Position numbers and translations under genes: made by a program. DNA of 5,614 bases from Candidatus Harrisonbacteria bacterium. Lineage in GTDB: Bacteria; Patescibacteriota; Minisyncoccia; UBA6257; 1-14-0-10-44-23. The stretch lies in assembly GCA_023244975.1 (NCBI GenBank), contig JAHFLG010000060.1:1-5614 (forward strand), read 5' to 3'. Within the stretch, counting starts at the first letter, position 1; the number at the start of each line of letters is the position of its first letter. Under the pieces are notes generated by a model. The model ran no database searches. It saw only the letters and a program-made list of their open reading frames with translations, and was not told where the DNA came from. Below are positions 1 through 5,316 of the stretch, in pieces.

Positions 1-278
1 TATGGCATATTTGCCCAAGCAAAGTAGCTGTCGCTCCCGAGAAACCCACCCCAGCTCCGGCTGACGACCTGCAAATTGAGAGCGGCAACAATGCTGTCGT
101 TGTAGGTTGGGTCGGCACCTTCAACCGTAACAGTTGCGATTTTAAAAATTGGCGACCGGAAGAAAATCCAAAAAATAAATATGATCGCCAGAAGTATAGC
201 GCTCACAATGGCATAGAGGCGCATCCGCTTCCAGAACTTTTGCCGTTCAATTCGCGCGCTGCCGTACTTCGAGGTCAT
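1..278 (-). CDS. FtsQ-like POTRA membrane protein, N-terminal part (runs off window)
   Basis: The frame opens at the ATG at 278 and stays open for 92 codons to the window edge, so the C-terminal part is missing. A short basic N-terminus (residues 1-20, rich in K and R) is followed by one hydrophobic membrane segment (about 21-40, LYAIVSAILLAIIFIFWIFF). The next stretch, SPIFKIATVTVEGADPTYND, has the layout of a POTRA domain start just outside the membrane. A cytoplasmic tail, single pass and POTRA is the layout of the divisome protein FtsQ/DivIB; that assignment is inference because most of the protein is not visible. The start lies 7 bases after the tandem TAA stops of the upstream FemAB gene, so the two are very probably co-transcribed. 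There is no clear Shine-Dalgarno sequence. Another single-pass POTRA protein is possible. Confidence 0.7.
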   Translation of the reverse strand, partial: MTSKYGSARIERQKFWKRMRLYAIVSAILLAIIFIFWIFFRSPIFKIATVTVEGADPTYNDSIVAALNLQVVSRSWGGFLGSDSYFAWANMP

Positions 279-285
279 AGTTTTA

Positions 286-1323
286 TTATAGCCTGCGTTT
301 TATTTTTCGGGCTTTTTCGATGGCGTAGGTCAGCCAGTAGCGGTGGGATAGCCGGTAGTCTTTGGCGTGGACGTAAGCCTGCTCAGAGCCGCCAAAGCCG
401 CGTTTAAAGAGAGATAAACCTGCCCACGGATGCTTCTTTTTATCCTCTGGCACTACTCCCCAGAAGTTGTAGTATTTGAGGCCGCGGCGCTTAGCTTCTT
501 TGATGGCGGTCCATTGTAGTAGCTGCGCGTCAGTGAGCCCCGGAAATTTTCTGTTAGTTGCGCCGTGGTGATAGAATGCCGAGTTGCCATAGAAAATAAT
601 GACCGCGCCGCCGACAACTTCACCCCTGTACTCGGCAAAGAAAAACATACCTTGATGTTCCCGGAAGAAGATCTCCACTTCGGTTTTGAAGTACTCCTCT
701 GAAAATGCTTTAAATTCCTGTCGCCGCACAGTTTCTTTGTAGACGTTATAAAATTTTTCAAAATCATTCGGATCCGAGCTCGTGGTAATCACAACTCCAT
801 CTTTCTCAGCTTTTTTGATTGAATACCGCGTAGTTTTGCGCATGCCGGCAAGGAGCTGATCTTCGCTTGGTGTGATATCCAAAATCCAGGCGAGTTCGGG
901 ATGCATCATATGAATCGGTGCATTGCGATAGCCCAGATCAGTAAACGCCTTATCGTTAGCGACTGTTGCCTCCATCAGCGGACTAATGCGAATAAAGACG
1001 CAACGCTCATGCTTTGCCAGAGGAATAAGAAACTCTGTAAGTGAAGCGAGCAGGTCTGGCCTAAGTAGCGGCCCATGCGGGCAGAACAAAAATGCGCCGC
1101 GTCGAGCTGTTACTTTTAATACGAACGCCACTCCAACTAACGTGCCGTGTTCTCCTCCGGAGGAGGATCCGCCTTTGGCGGAATAAAATCCTAGGCGCCA
1201 GATTTTGTGACCTGTGGTTTCGTTAAACTCCCCCCAGTGCCAGGACTGCAAAAAGCTTGCCGGCGCCGTCGCAGCTAAAAATCCTTCCCACTCCTGTTTT
1301 GAATGAATTTCTTTTATTTCCAT
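286..1323 (-). CDS. FemAB/MurM-family peptidoglycan bridge aminoacyl transferase
   Basis: The 345-residue protein has the usual length of the FemABX family, whose members use aminoacyl-tRNA to add amino acids to the peptide stem of lipid II at the cytoplasmic membrane face. Family landmarks visible are the N-terminal SFLQSWHWGEF (23-33), the junction motif GMRKTTRYSIKKAEKDGV (160-177) that opens the second GNAT-like domain, and the C-terminal block GLKYYNFWGV with HPWAGLSLFKRGFGG (281-312). The tail is very basic (KARKIKRRL). The amino acid added and the exact acceptor cannot be read from sequence. Residues 48-60 (SAKGGSSSGGEHG) form a low-complexity loop encoded by two adjacent palindromes and look inserted between two core strands. 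The ATG lies 9 bases after the aminotransferase stop, without a good ribosome site, and the gene ends in tandem TAA codons. The family call is firm; the substrate is open. Confidence 0.9.
   Translation of the reverse strand: MEIKEIHSKQEWEGFLAATAPASFLQSWHWGEFNETTGHKIWRLGFYSAKGGSSSGGEHGTLVGVAFVLKVTARRGAFLFCPHGPLLRPDLLASLTEFLIPLAKHERCVFIRISPLMEATVANDKAFTDLGYRNAPIHMMHPELAWILDITPSEDQLLAGMRKTTRYSIKKAEKDGVVITTSSDPNDFEKFYNVYKETVRRQEFKAFSEEYFKTEVEIFFREHQGMFFFAEYRGEVVGGAVIIFYGNSAFYHHGATNRKFPGLTDAQLLQWTAIKEAKRRGLKYYNFWGVVPEDKKKHPWAGLSLFKRGFGGSEQAYVHAKDYRLSHRYWLTYAIEKARKIKRRL
1152..1182. repeat. Twin palindromes inside the FemAB gene
   Basis: A perfect 14-base palindrome (CTCCTCCGGAGGAG, 1152-1165) is followed two bases later by a stem-loop TCCGCC-TTT-GGCGGA (1168-1182). 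Together they encode most of the low-complexity loop SAKGGSSSGGEHG of the FemAB protein in frame. Both are seen directly; that they are inserted repeat units is inference. Confidence 0.65.
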
Positions 1324-1330
1324 ATTGCTG

Positions 1331-1358
1331 TGTCATTCCCGCGAAGGCGGGAATCCAG
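1331..1358. repeat. Short palindromic repeat (ATTCCCGC/GCGGGAAT type) at aminotransferase-FemAB junction
   Basis: ATTCCCGC (1335-1342) and GCGGGAAT (1347-1354) form a perfect 8-bp stem around a GAAG loop, flanked by TGTC and CCAG. Elements of this shape are dispersed in many bacterial genomes; the ATTCCC...GGGAAT core resembles Neisseria dRS3 units. Here it encodes the last seven residues (GFPPSRE) and the TGA stop of the aminotransferase and ends a few bases before the FemAB start codon. Confidence 0.75.
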
Positions 1359-2583
1359 AAATAAAATTAATAATTCTCTCCACCTCTTTTTCTGTAATAT
1401 GAATGTCGGTTGGTAGATTGAGGCTTTGCGCTGCTGCGCCTTCGGCGTTCGGGCAGGTTTTCGGGTCATAGCCGATCGCCTGATAGCTCACGCCGGTTGG
1501 AGCAACTGCTGTCGTGTACCAGTCACCGAGAAAGATATTTTTTTTCTTGGCTGTGGCGAGTATTTCAGCCGCTTTTGGATGCCGAATGGTATACCGGAGA
1601 TAGATCGGTGCCGAACCAGGCAGCGCTCGTTGTCTACCAAAGGGAATCTTACGAAGTCCGACTTCGTAAGATTGTGCGATCTGAACGCGGTGTTGATTGA
1701 ACTTTTTGAGTCGTTCAAGCTGTCGGCCGGCGGCGGAGGCAAGAGCGTTGGCGAGCCGGTGAAAGGCAAACGGTGGTCTGCCTCCTTTTTTTTCTGCCGC
1801 ATATACCGCGAGTGGCGTGAGACCTGCTACTTTACTCAAGTAAAGTAGCATCTTCCCGAGCCAGAGTATATTGAACAGCGATTTTGAAAGCCCGATGATC
1901 GCGGGATGCAAAAGTTGTCGCGCTATCCAACCGACGCCCGGATATGGGAGGGAGTTTGCGAATCGTTCAAGTTTGGTCGCGAATTCGGTGTTGCCAGTTG
2001 CCACTGCTCCGCCAAAGGTGCAGGAGATGACCTTGTCGCGGCCAAAGCTGAAAAATGAAGCATCACCAAACGTCCCAACCTGCTTTCCTTGGTATGTTGC
2101 CCCAAGGGCGTGTGCGCAGTCTTCGATAACAAAGAGTTTGTGTTCTTTGGCGATTTTCATGAGCTTTTCCAGATCAGCCGGAAAGCCAAAGGTGTGCTGG
2201 ATAATGAGAACTTTGCTTTTTGGTGTAATCTTTTTTTCAAGGTCAGCAGCCGACATAGTTAATGTCTCGGCTTCGCAGTCGACATAGATTGGCTTAGCGC
2301 CTGCCCAGAGTACCGGGTCGGGCACGGCCACGCAGGTGTAGGCTTGCAGCAGCACCTCATCCCCTGCTTGTAGATTGAGGGCTTTGAGGATTGCATAGAG
2401 TCCGGTGCGGCCGCTGTCGAATGTATAGACATGAGCAAGGCCTAAAAATTTAGCGAGCGTATTCTCCAGCTCAGCGATTGATTTGCCGCGTATCCAAGAG
2501 CCCGGAGCAGTGAGTGCCGCCAGAGCAAACCAGACATCGCTCGCTTGTGCATTAGGAGTTAGACTTGTGAAAATAGGTTTCAT
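1333..2583 (-). CDS. DegT/DnrJ/EryC1/StrS-family PLP aminotransferase
   Basis: A 416-residue fold-type I PLP enzyme of the family that aminates keto-sugar nucleotides for surface polysaccharides and glycans. Visible motifs are the N-terminal WIRGKSIAELENTLAKFLG (30-48), the cofactor loop FDSGRTGLYAIL (55-66), VIEDCAHALGA (152-162) with D155 expected to bind the PLP pyridine nitrogen, and SFFSFGRDK (176-184) with K184 as the expected Schiff-base lysine. Residues about 214-262 are a hydrophobic insertion (for example LFNILWLGKMLLYLSKVAGL) that may hold the enzyme at the membrane. I believe a subgroup of the family shares this. Two perfect stem-loops lie inside the coding sequence (residues 245-253 and 304-313), and a dispersed repeat encodes the C-terminus. 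The gene starts after a 97-base hairpin-bearing gap and ends 9 bases before the FemAB gene. The sugar substrate is unknown; the family call is firm. Confidence 0.9.
   Translation of the reverse strand: MKPIFTSLTPNAQASDVWFALAALTAPGSWIRGKSIAELENTLAKFLGLAHVYTFDSGRTGLYAILKALNLQAGDEVLLQAYTCVAVPDPVLWAGAKPIYVDCEAETLTMSAADLEKKITPKSKVLIIQHTFGFPADLEKLMKIAKEHKLFVIEDCAHALGATYQGKQVGTFGDASFFSFGRDKVISCTFGGAVATGNTEFATKLERFANSLPYPGVGWIARQLLHPAIIGLSKSLFNILWLGKMLLYLSKVAGLTPLAVYAAEKKGGRPPFAFHRLANALASAAGRQLERLKKFNQHRVQIAQSYEVGLRKIPFGRQRALPGSAPIYLRYTIRHPKAAEILATAKKKNIFLGDWYTTAVAPTGVSYQAIGYDPKTCPNAEGAAAQSLNLPTDIHITEKEVERIINFISGFPPSRE
1645..1673. repeat. Perfect 13-bp stem-loop inside aminotransferase gene
   Basis: AATCTTACGAAGT and its exact complement flank a 3-base CCG loop. 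The whole 29-base unit reads in frame as residues 304-313 (QSYEVGLRKI) of the aminotransferase. A perfect 26-base match is very unlikely by chance in a window this size. Confidence 0.8.
1825..1850. repeat. Perfect 12-bp stem-loop inside aminotransferase gene
   Basis: TGCTACTTTACT and its exact complement flank a 2-base CA loop. It encodes residues 245-253 (MLLYLSKVA) within the hydrophobic insertion of the aminotransferase. Its sequence differs from the stem-loop at 1645-1673, so it is not a copy of that element. Confidence 0.8.
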
Positions 2584-2607
2584 GGTTTTGACAGTGGCCG
2601 AGCCGTA

Positions 2608-2665
2608 ACCCAGTTCGCCATAGCGAGTTTTAGAATTGGTCTTAACTCGCGAGGCGAAGCTGGGT
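2608..2665. repeat. Long imperfect stem-loop between transglutaminase and aminotransferase genes
   Basis: ACCCAG (2608-2613) pairs with CTGGGT (2660-2665), TTCGCC (2614-2619) with GGCGAA (2653-2658), and GCGAGTT (2623-2629) with AACTCGC (2644-2650), around a 14-base loop. That gives 19 pairs with a 1-base bulge and a small internal loop. It fills most of the 97-base gap. No U-run follows on the minus strand, so it does not look like an intrinsic terminator; it may be a mobile palindromic unit or a processing or stability element. Confidence 0.7.
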
Positions 2666-2680
2666 GAGCGCGAGGCCTGA

Positions 2681-3616
2681 TCATAACGGTTGAGTTGAAA
2701 ATATGCGCTTAATTTCTAGTTTATTATTTTCTGGATAGATGATGGGATTTTGGAGGATGTCGGTGGCAAACGTCTCCCCTCCGGCTTTTAATTCGAGATC
2801 GCAGCCAACTGAAAAAGCTACCCGGTCGCTGCCAAGGAAGCCGAGCTTGCCGGATTTTCGCGTCCTTCCGCTCCGCGCGAGGTGTTCGGTAGAAGGATCT
2901 ACTCCTAGCCAGGAGCCGTCGGGCAGCATGACCTGAGCCCAGGCGTGCATGTCATTGAAGTGATAGCCGGCCCAGAAGCCGCTGACGACGCGAGCTGGAA
3001 TTTGGACGGCCTGGCAGAGGCTGACAAAGAGCGTGTCAAAGCCGCCGCAGTCGACAGTTTTTTTCTCCAGTGCGTCATGTGCTGAATAGATTCCCGTAAT
3101 TGGGTTTCCGTACGTTAAATAGCCAATCACAAATTCGTTTATCTTGTTAACAATTGTTAACACATTAGTCTCCTTGCCACGGATAGTTTGAGCTAATTCA
3201 ATGATCTCTTTGGATGTGGAGTTGATATAATCATTAGCTGCCAGGTACGGCGAAATAACATTCGGATCTAGTTTTTTGTAGTCATCCATAGTAAATTTGC
3301 CGGGCGTGCCAGTAGTCGGCTGGACTTTGATATTGAAAAATTGTTTGAAGGTTTTTTCTTCTTTTGGATCGAGAGCTAGTTCCCAGATTGCATAGGAATT
3401 TCCGTAGATTTTTTCCATTTTTACGTCGGCGACCGGCGAAAAGTTTGGCTCAACTAGGAGCGTTTGCTCTGGGGTACCTTTAACAACCGGAATAATAAGA
3501 TAACCAGTCTGGTTAGACTTCGAAATATTTTTTACCTCAACGTGATAGCTGGCTCGATACTCCTTTTCTTTGCTATAAAAAGGTTTTCCAAAGCGATTAA
3601 GTAAGCGGTTGAACAT
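2681..3616 (-). CDS. Transglutaminase-like (papain-fold) domain protein
   Basis: The 311-residue protein has an N-terminal beta-rich region (about 20-105, beginning RASYHVEVKNISKSNQTGYL) and a transglutaminase-like core (about 130-245). The catalytic triad is visible: C190 in VDCGGFDTLFVSLCQ, H224 in NDMHAWAQV and D240 in LGVDPSTEH. Bacterial members act as proteases, amidases or crosslinkers; the activity cannot be told here. No signal peptide or membrane segment is seen. I chose the ATG at 3616 because the frame can open further upstream, to a TTG at 3928, but those 104 extra residues come from the GC-rich island. They are low-complexity R/P/S/E-rich and lack family resemblance. No good Shine-Dalgarno precedes either start. 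The gene ends 97 bases before the aminotransferase gene, consistent with one operon but not proof of it. Confidence 0.85.
   Translation of the reverse strand: MFNRLLNRFGKPFYSKEKEYRASYHVEVKNISKSNQTGYLIIPVVKGTPEQTLLVEPNFSPVADVKMEKIYGNSYAIWELALDPKEEKTFKQFFNIKVQPTTGTPGKFTMDDYKKLDPNVISPYLAANDYINSTSKEIIELAQTIRGKETNVLTIVNKINEFVIGYLTYGNPITGIYSAHDALEKKTVDCGGFDTLFVSLCQAVQIPARVVSGFWAGYHFNDMHAWAQVMLPDGSWLGVDPSTEHLARSGRTRKSGKLGFLGSDRVAFSVGCDLELKAGGETFATDILQNPIIYPENNKLEIKRIFSTQPL
3145..3162. repeat. Perfect 18-base palindrome in transglutaminase gene
   Basis: TGTTAACAATTGTTAACA reads the same on both strands and contains two GTTAAC units. It lies inside the coding sequence for NVLTIVNK. It could be chance or an operator-like site; nothing else supports a role. 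Confidence 0.5.
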
Positions 3617-3666
3617 AGATTTTGTAGAGTCCGGACGGCACGCGCGAGGCGCACCGCCCGGGAGTT

Positions 3667-3687
3667 GCAGCGAGACCCCCTCGCTGC
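3667..3687. repeat. 8-bp GC-rich stem-loop in the island
   Basis: GCAGCGAG (3667-3674) pairs perfectly with CTCGCTGC (3680-3687) around a 5-base loop. On the minus strand it lies 33 bases past the TAG of a small open frame and resembles a terminator stem, but no U-tract follows on either strand. Confidence 0.55.
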
Positions 3688-3720
3688 TTGATTGGAGACC
3701 GTCGCGCCTGGCTCGTGGCG

Positions 3721-3855
3721 CTACCCGGTCGTCTTGAGACCGCGGTTCGAGTTCACGCCGCGGCTGACGAGGATCGACCGGGTCGTGCTGATCCCCGGCC
3801 CGGCTCGGGCGTCCGCGGTCGTGCAGGCACGACCGCTGTTGCTCTGGCCCTTCAA
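3721..3855 (-). CDS. Possible 44-codon open frame with strong ribosome site, unrecognised
   Basis: AGGAGG (3866-3861) sits 5 bases before a TTG, the only strong Shine-Dalgarno arrangement in the window. The frame runs 44 codons to TAG, beginning MKGQSNSGRACTTADARAG, and 40 of 44 codons end in G or C. The product has no recognised domain, no membrane segment and no family I know. The same bases are open on the plus strand (3692-3880, TTG start, 62 codons, 54 ending in G or C) in the phase that shares its third positions, so codon bias cannot say which strand, if either, is coding. The plus reading has a more protein-like hydrophobic pattern (RYPVVLRPRFEF, RVVLIPG) but no ribosome site, and a TGA directly precedes it. 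Either could be a fragment of a gene from a high-GC donor. Confidence 0.2.
   Translation of the reverse strand: MKGQSNSGRACTTADARAGPGISTTRSILVSRGVNSNRGLKTTG
3815..3836. repeat. Perfect 10-bp GC stem-loop in the island
   Basis: GCGGTCGTGC (3815-3824) pairs exactly with GCACGACCGC (3827-3836) across a 2-base loop. It is the strongest single hairpin in the gap. It lies inside the small open frames described for the island, and no poly-T follows on either strand. Confidence 0.65.
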
Positions 3856-3957
3856 GCGCACCTCCTGTCTCCCTCATTGAGTGTCGTGGCAGTGCGTCGC
3901 ATGACGCGCATACCAAAACTATCCCCAAGCGGGTCAGCCTTTAAAATACCATTATTT

Positions 3958-4044
3958 CTCCCTTTTTTAAAGGGAGTACGGCGGAGCCGGGAGGGATTTC
4001 GAAATCCCTCACCGCAAGCGGTCCCCTCCCTTTAGGAAAGGGAG
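3958..4044. repeat. Composite palindromic element overlapping serS 3' end
   Basis: Two near-identical hairpins, CTCCCTTT-TTT-AAAGGGAG (3958-3976) and CTCCCTTT-AGG-AAAGGGAG (4026-4044), bracket a perfect 20-base palindrome with arm GAGGGATTTC (3991-4010). Smaller stems lie at 3979-3989 (CGGC/GCCG) and 4011-4022 (ACCGC/GCGGT). The symmetric 87-base layout is that of a MITE-like palindromic repeat; translated pieces reading PFLKGG are typical of such elements in many genomes. It encodes SerRS residues 425-435 and the stop. It may also fold at the 3' end of the serS transcript. Only one copy is in this window. Confidence 0.8.
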
Positions 4045-5316
4045 AATTTCCTTGATTCCGGCGTATTTTTGGAGAGCCTTTGGTACTTTGATCGTTCCCT
4101 GTTTGGTCTGGTAGTTTTCCATGATGGCAATAAGCGTTCGGCCGATGGCAAAGGCGGTGGCATCGTTCATGTGGGCGTAGACGGAGGTGCCGTCAGTCAG
4201 GCGGATCTTGGTTGCTAATCGGCGGCTCTGATAGTCGGTCATGAGGTCGGCGCTGTGAGTCTCACGATATTTTTCCTGGGCCGGCATCCACATTTCCAAA
4301 TCAAGTTGGCGCGCGTCGGGGGTGCCCGTATCTCCGGCACAGTTGTGGACGATGTGGTACGGGATCTCCAACTGCTGCGTCAGATATTCTTGAATAGAGA
4401 CAAAAAACTCCTGCTCTTTGAGTGAGTCTTCGGGTTTGGTAAATGATTCCATTTCTAACTTGTCGAACTGGTGCATGCGTAAAATACCGGCCGTATCTTT
4501 TCCGGCAGCTCCGGCCTCGCGACGGAAACTGGTTGAGTAGCCAAGGTAGCGGATGGGCAGCTCTTCTTCAGCAATCATTTCGTCCATATACATAGATCCC
4601 AGCGTGTGTTCGGCGCTACCGATGAGGTAGAGGTCGTCAGCGGGCATATAATAGCGCTCTTCTTTGGTTTCTGGAGACAGTCTGGCCATGAGGGTGTACG
4701 GCTCCGGTTTGATCATAACTGGAGGGAAAATAGGGGTAAACGGTTTTGGACTAACTCCGGCTTTTTTTGCCAACTTGGCAACTAGTTTCTCGTCAGTCAA
4801 AGAGTCGAAGACAAGCTGCATCAGCGCGAGCTGTAATCTCGCGAGGCCGCCTTTAATATATGCAAAGCGAGCGCCGCTGACTTTGGCGGCTCGTTCTTTA
4901 TCGATAATATTGAGTTTCTGTCCGAGCTCGATGTGGTCAAGGGGCTTGAAGTCGAATTTTGGAATCTTCCCCCAGGTGCGCACAACTTTATTTTCGGTGT
5001 CGTCCTTACCCTCTGGTACGTCGTCAGACAAAAGATTCGGAATCGCCAGGGCGGCTTGATGACGCTTTTCTTCGGTTATCTTCAGGGCTTCTTGAAGCGC
5101 GACTAATTCTTCTTTGAGTTTTTTTGCCTCTTCGATTTTGCGCTCGGCACCAAGCTTCTTTTGCTCTGCGCGCATGTTTTCGCTTTTCACTAGCTGCTCG
5201 CGCCACTCCTTATCCAGCGCCAAAAAATTGTCGATGATGGCGAGATTAAGATTGCGCTTTTTCACTGAAGCTCGAAACAGTTCAGGATTTTTTCTGAGGA
5301 GCTCTATATCAATCAT
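4009..5316 (-). CDS. serS: Seryl-tRNA synthetase
   Basis: This 435-residue class II synthetase charges tRNA-Ser with serine in the cytoplasm. The N-terminal MIDIELLRKNPELFRASVKK and the charged helical arm (about 30-95) form the tRNA-binding coiled coil. Motif 2 is FRREAGAAGKDTAGILRMHQ (264-283), followed by FDKLEMESF, and motif 3 is AIGRTLIAIMENYQ (390-403). The serine pocket departs from the usual bacterial forms: IGSAEHTL (232-239) instead of the IPTAEVPL type, ETHSADLMTDYQSRR (352-366) instead of a Ser-Ser-Cys-Ser-Asn type, and MNDATAFAIGR (383-393) instead of LNGSGLAVGR. The frame is intact and the motifs ordered, so it is probably a clade variant rather than decay. The last 11 residues (LPFLKGGDRLR) come from a palindromic repeat. 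The ATG overlaps the upstream gene's end by 8 bases and no Shine-Dalgarno is seen, suggesting translational coupling. Confidence 0.95.
   Translation of the reverse strand: MIDIELLRKNPELFRASVKKRNLNLAIIDNFLALDKEWREQLVKSENMRAEQKKLGAERKIEEAKKLKEELVALQEALKITEEKRHQAALAIPNLLSDDVPEGKDDTENKVVRTWGKIPKFDFKPLDHIELGQKLNIIDKERAAKVSGARFAYIKGGLARLQLALMQLVFDSLTDEKLVAKLAKKAGVSPKPFTPIFPPVMIKPEPYTLMARLSPETKEERYYMPADDLYLIGSAEHTLGSMYMDEMIAEEELPIRYLGYSTSFRREAGAAGKDTAGILRMHQFDKLEMESFTKPEDSLKEQEFFVSIQEYLTQQLEIPYHIVHNCAGDTGTPDARQLDLEMWMPAQEKYRETHSADLMTDYQSRRLATKIRLTDGTSVYAHMNDATAFAIGRTLIAIMENYQTKQGTIKVPKALQKYAGIKEILPFLKGGDRLR

Larger units (their letters stand above)
3617..4008. other. 392-base gap with GC-rich island (about 3628-3905)
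   Basis: Positions 3631-3900 hold 190 G or C in 270 bases (70%), while the adjacent transglutaminase coding sequence at 3541-3600 is about 38%. The island holds hairpins at 3631-3661, 3667-3687, 3740-3763 and 3815-3836, and a reading phase with third-position GC near 90% open on both strands. I recognise no tRNA, tmRNA, RNase P RNA, SRP RNA or known riboswitch in it. Positions 3905-3957 are of ordinary composition and show nothing, and 3958-4008 is part of a palindromic repeat that continues into serS. It may be foreign DNA, a structured RNA or an assembly chimera. Confidence 0.8.

Noticed and set aside
1426..2287. Plus-strand open frames opposite the aminotransferase
   Set aside because: They are antisense to a gene with clear catalytic motifs and show no recognisable protein features.
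2588..2593. TTGACA on the plus strand
   Set aside because: No matching -10 box and no plus-strand gene follows it.
3741..3757. tRNA T-arm-like GGTTCGAGTTC
   Set aside because: No acceptor, D or anticodon arm can be placed around it on either strand.
3739..3757. T-box-like GAACTCGAACCGCGG on the minus strand
   Set aside because: The conserved T-box core is only partly matched, no specifier stem is seen, and the next gene is not a synthetase or amino acid gene.
3617..3928. Upstream extension of the transglutaminase frame to a TTG at 3928
   Set aside because: The 104 extra residues fall in the GC-rich island, are low-complexity R/P/S/E-rich, have mixed third-position use and do not resemble the family; the domain is complete from the ATG at 3616.
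3958..3976. Intrinsic terminator for serS
   Set aside because: The hairpin is not followed by a T-run in the direction of transcription, and it is one part of a symmetric repeat.
1333..5311. TGA recoded as glycine (Gracilibacteria/SR1 code)
   Set aside because: Four genes end in TGA exactly where the protein should end or the next gene begins, and no in-frame TGA interrupts a domain.
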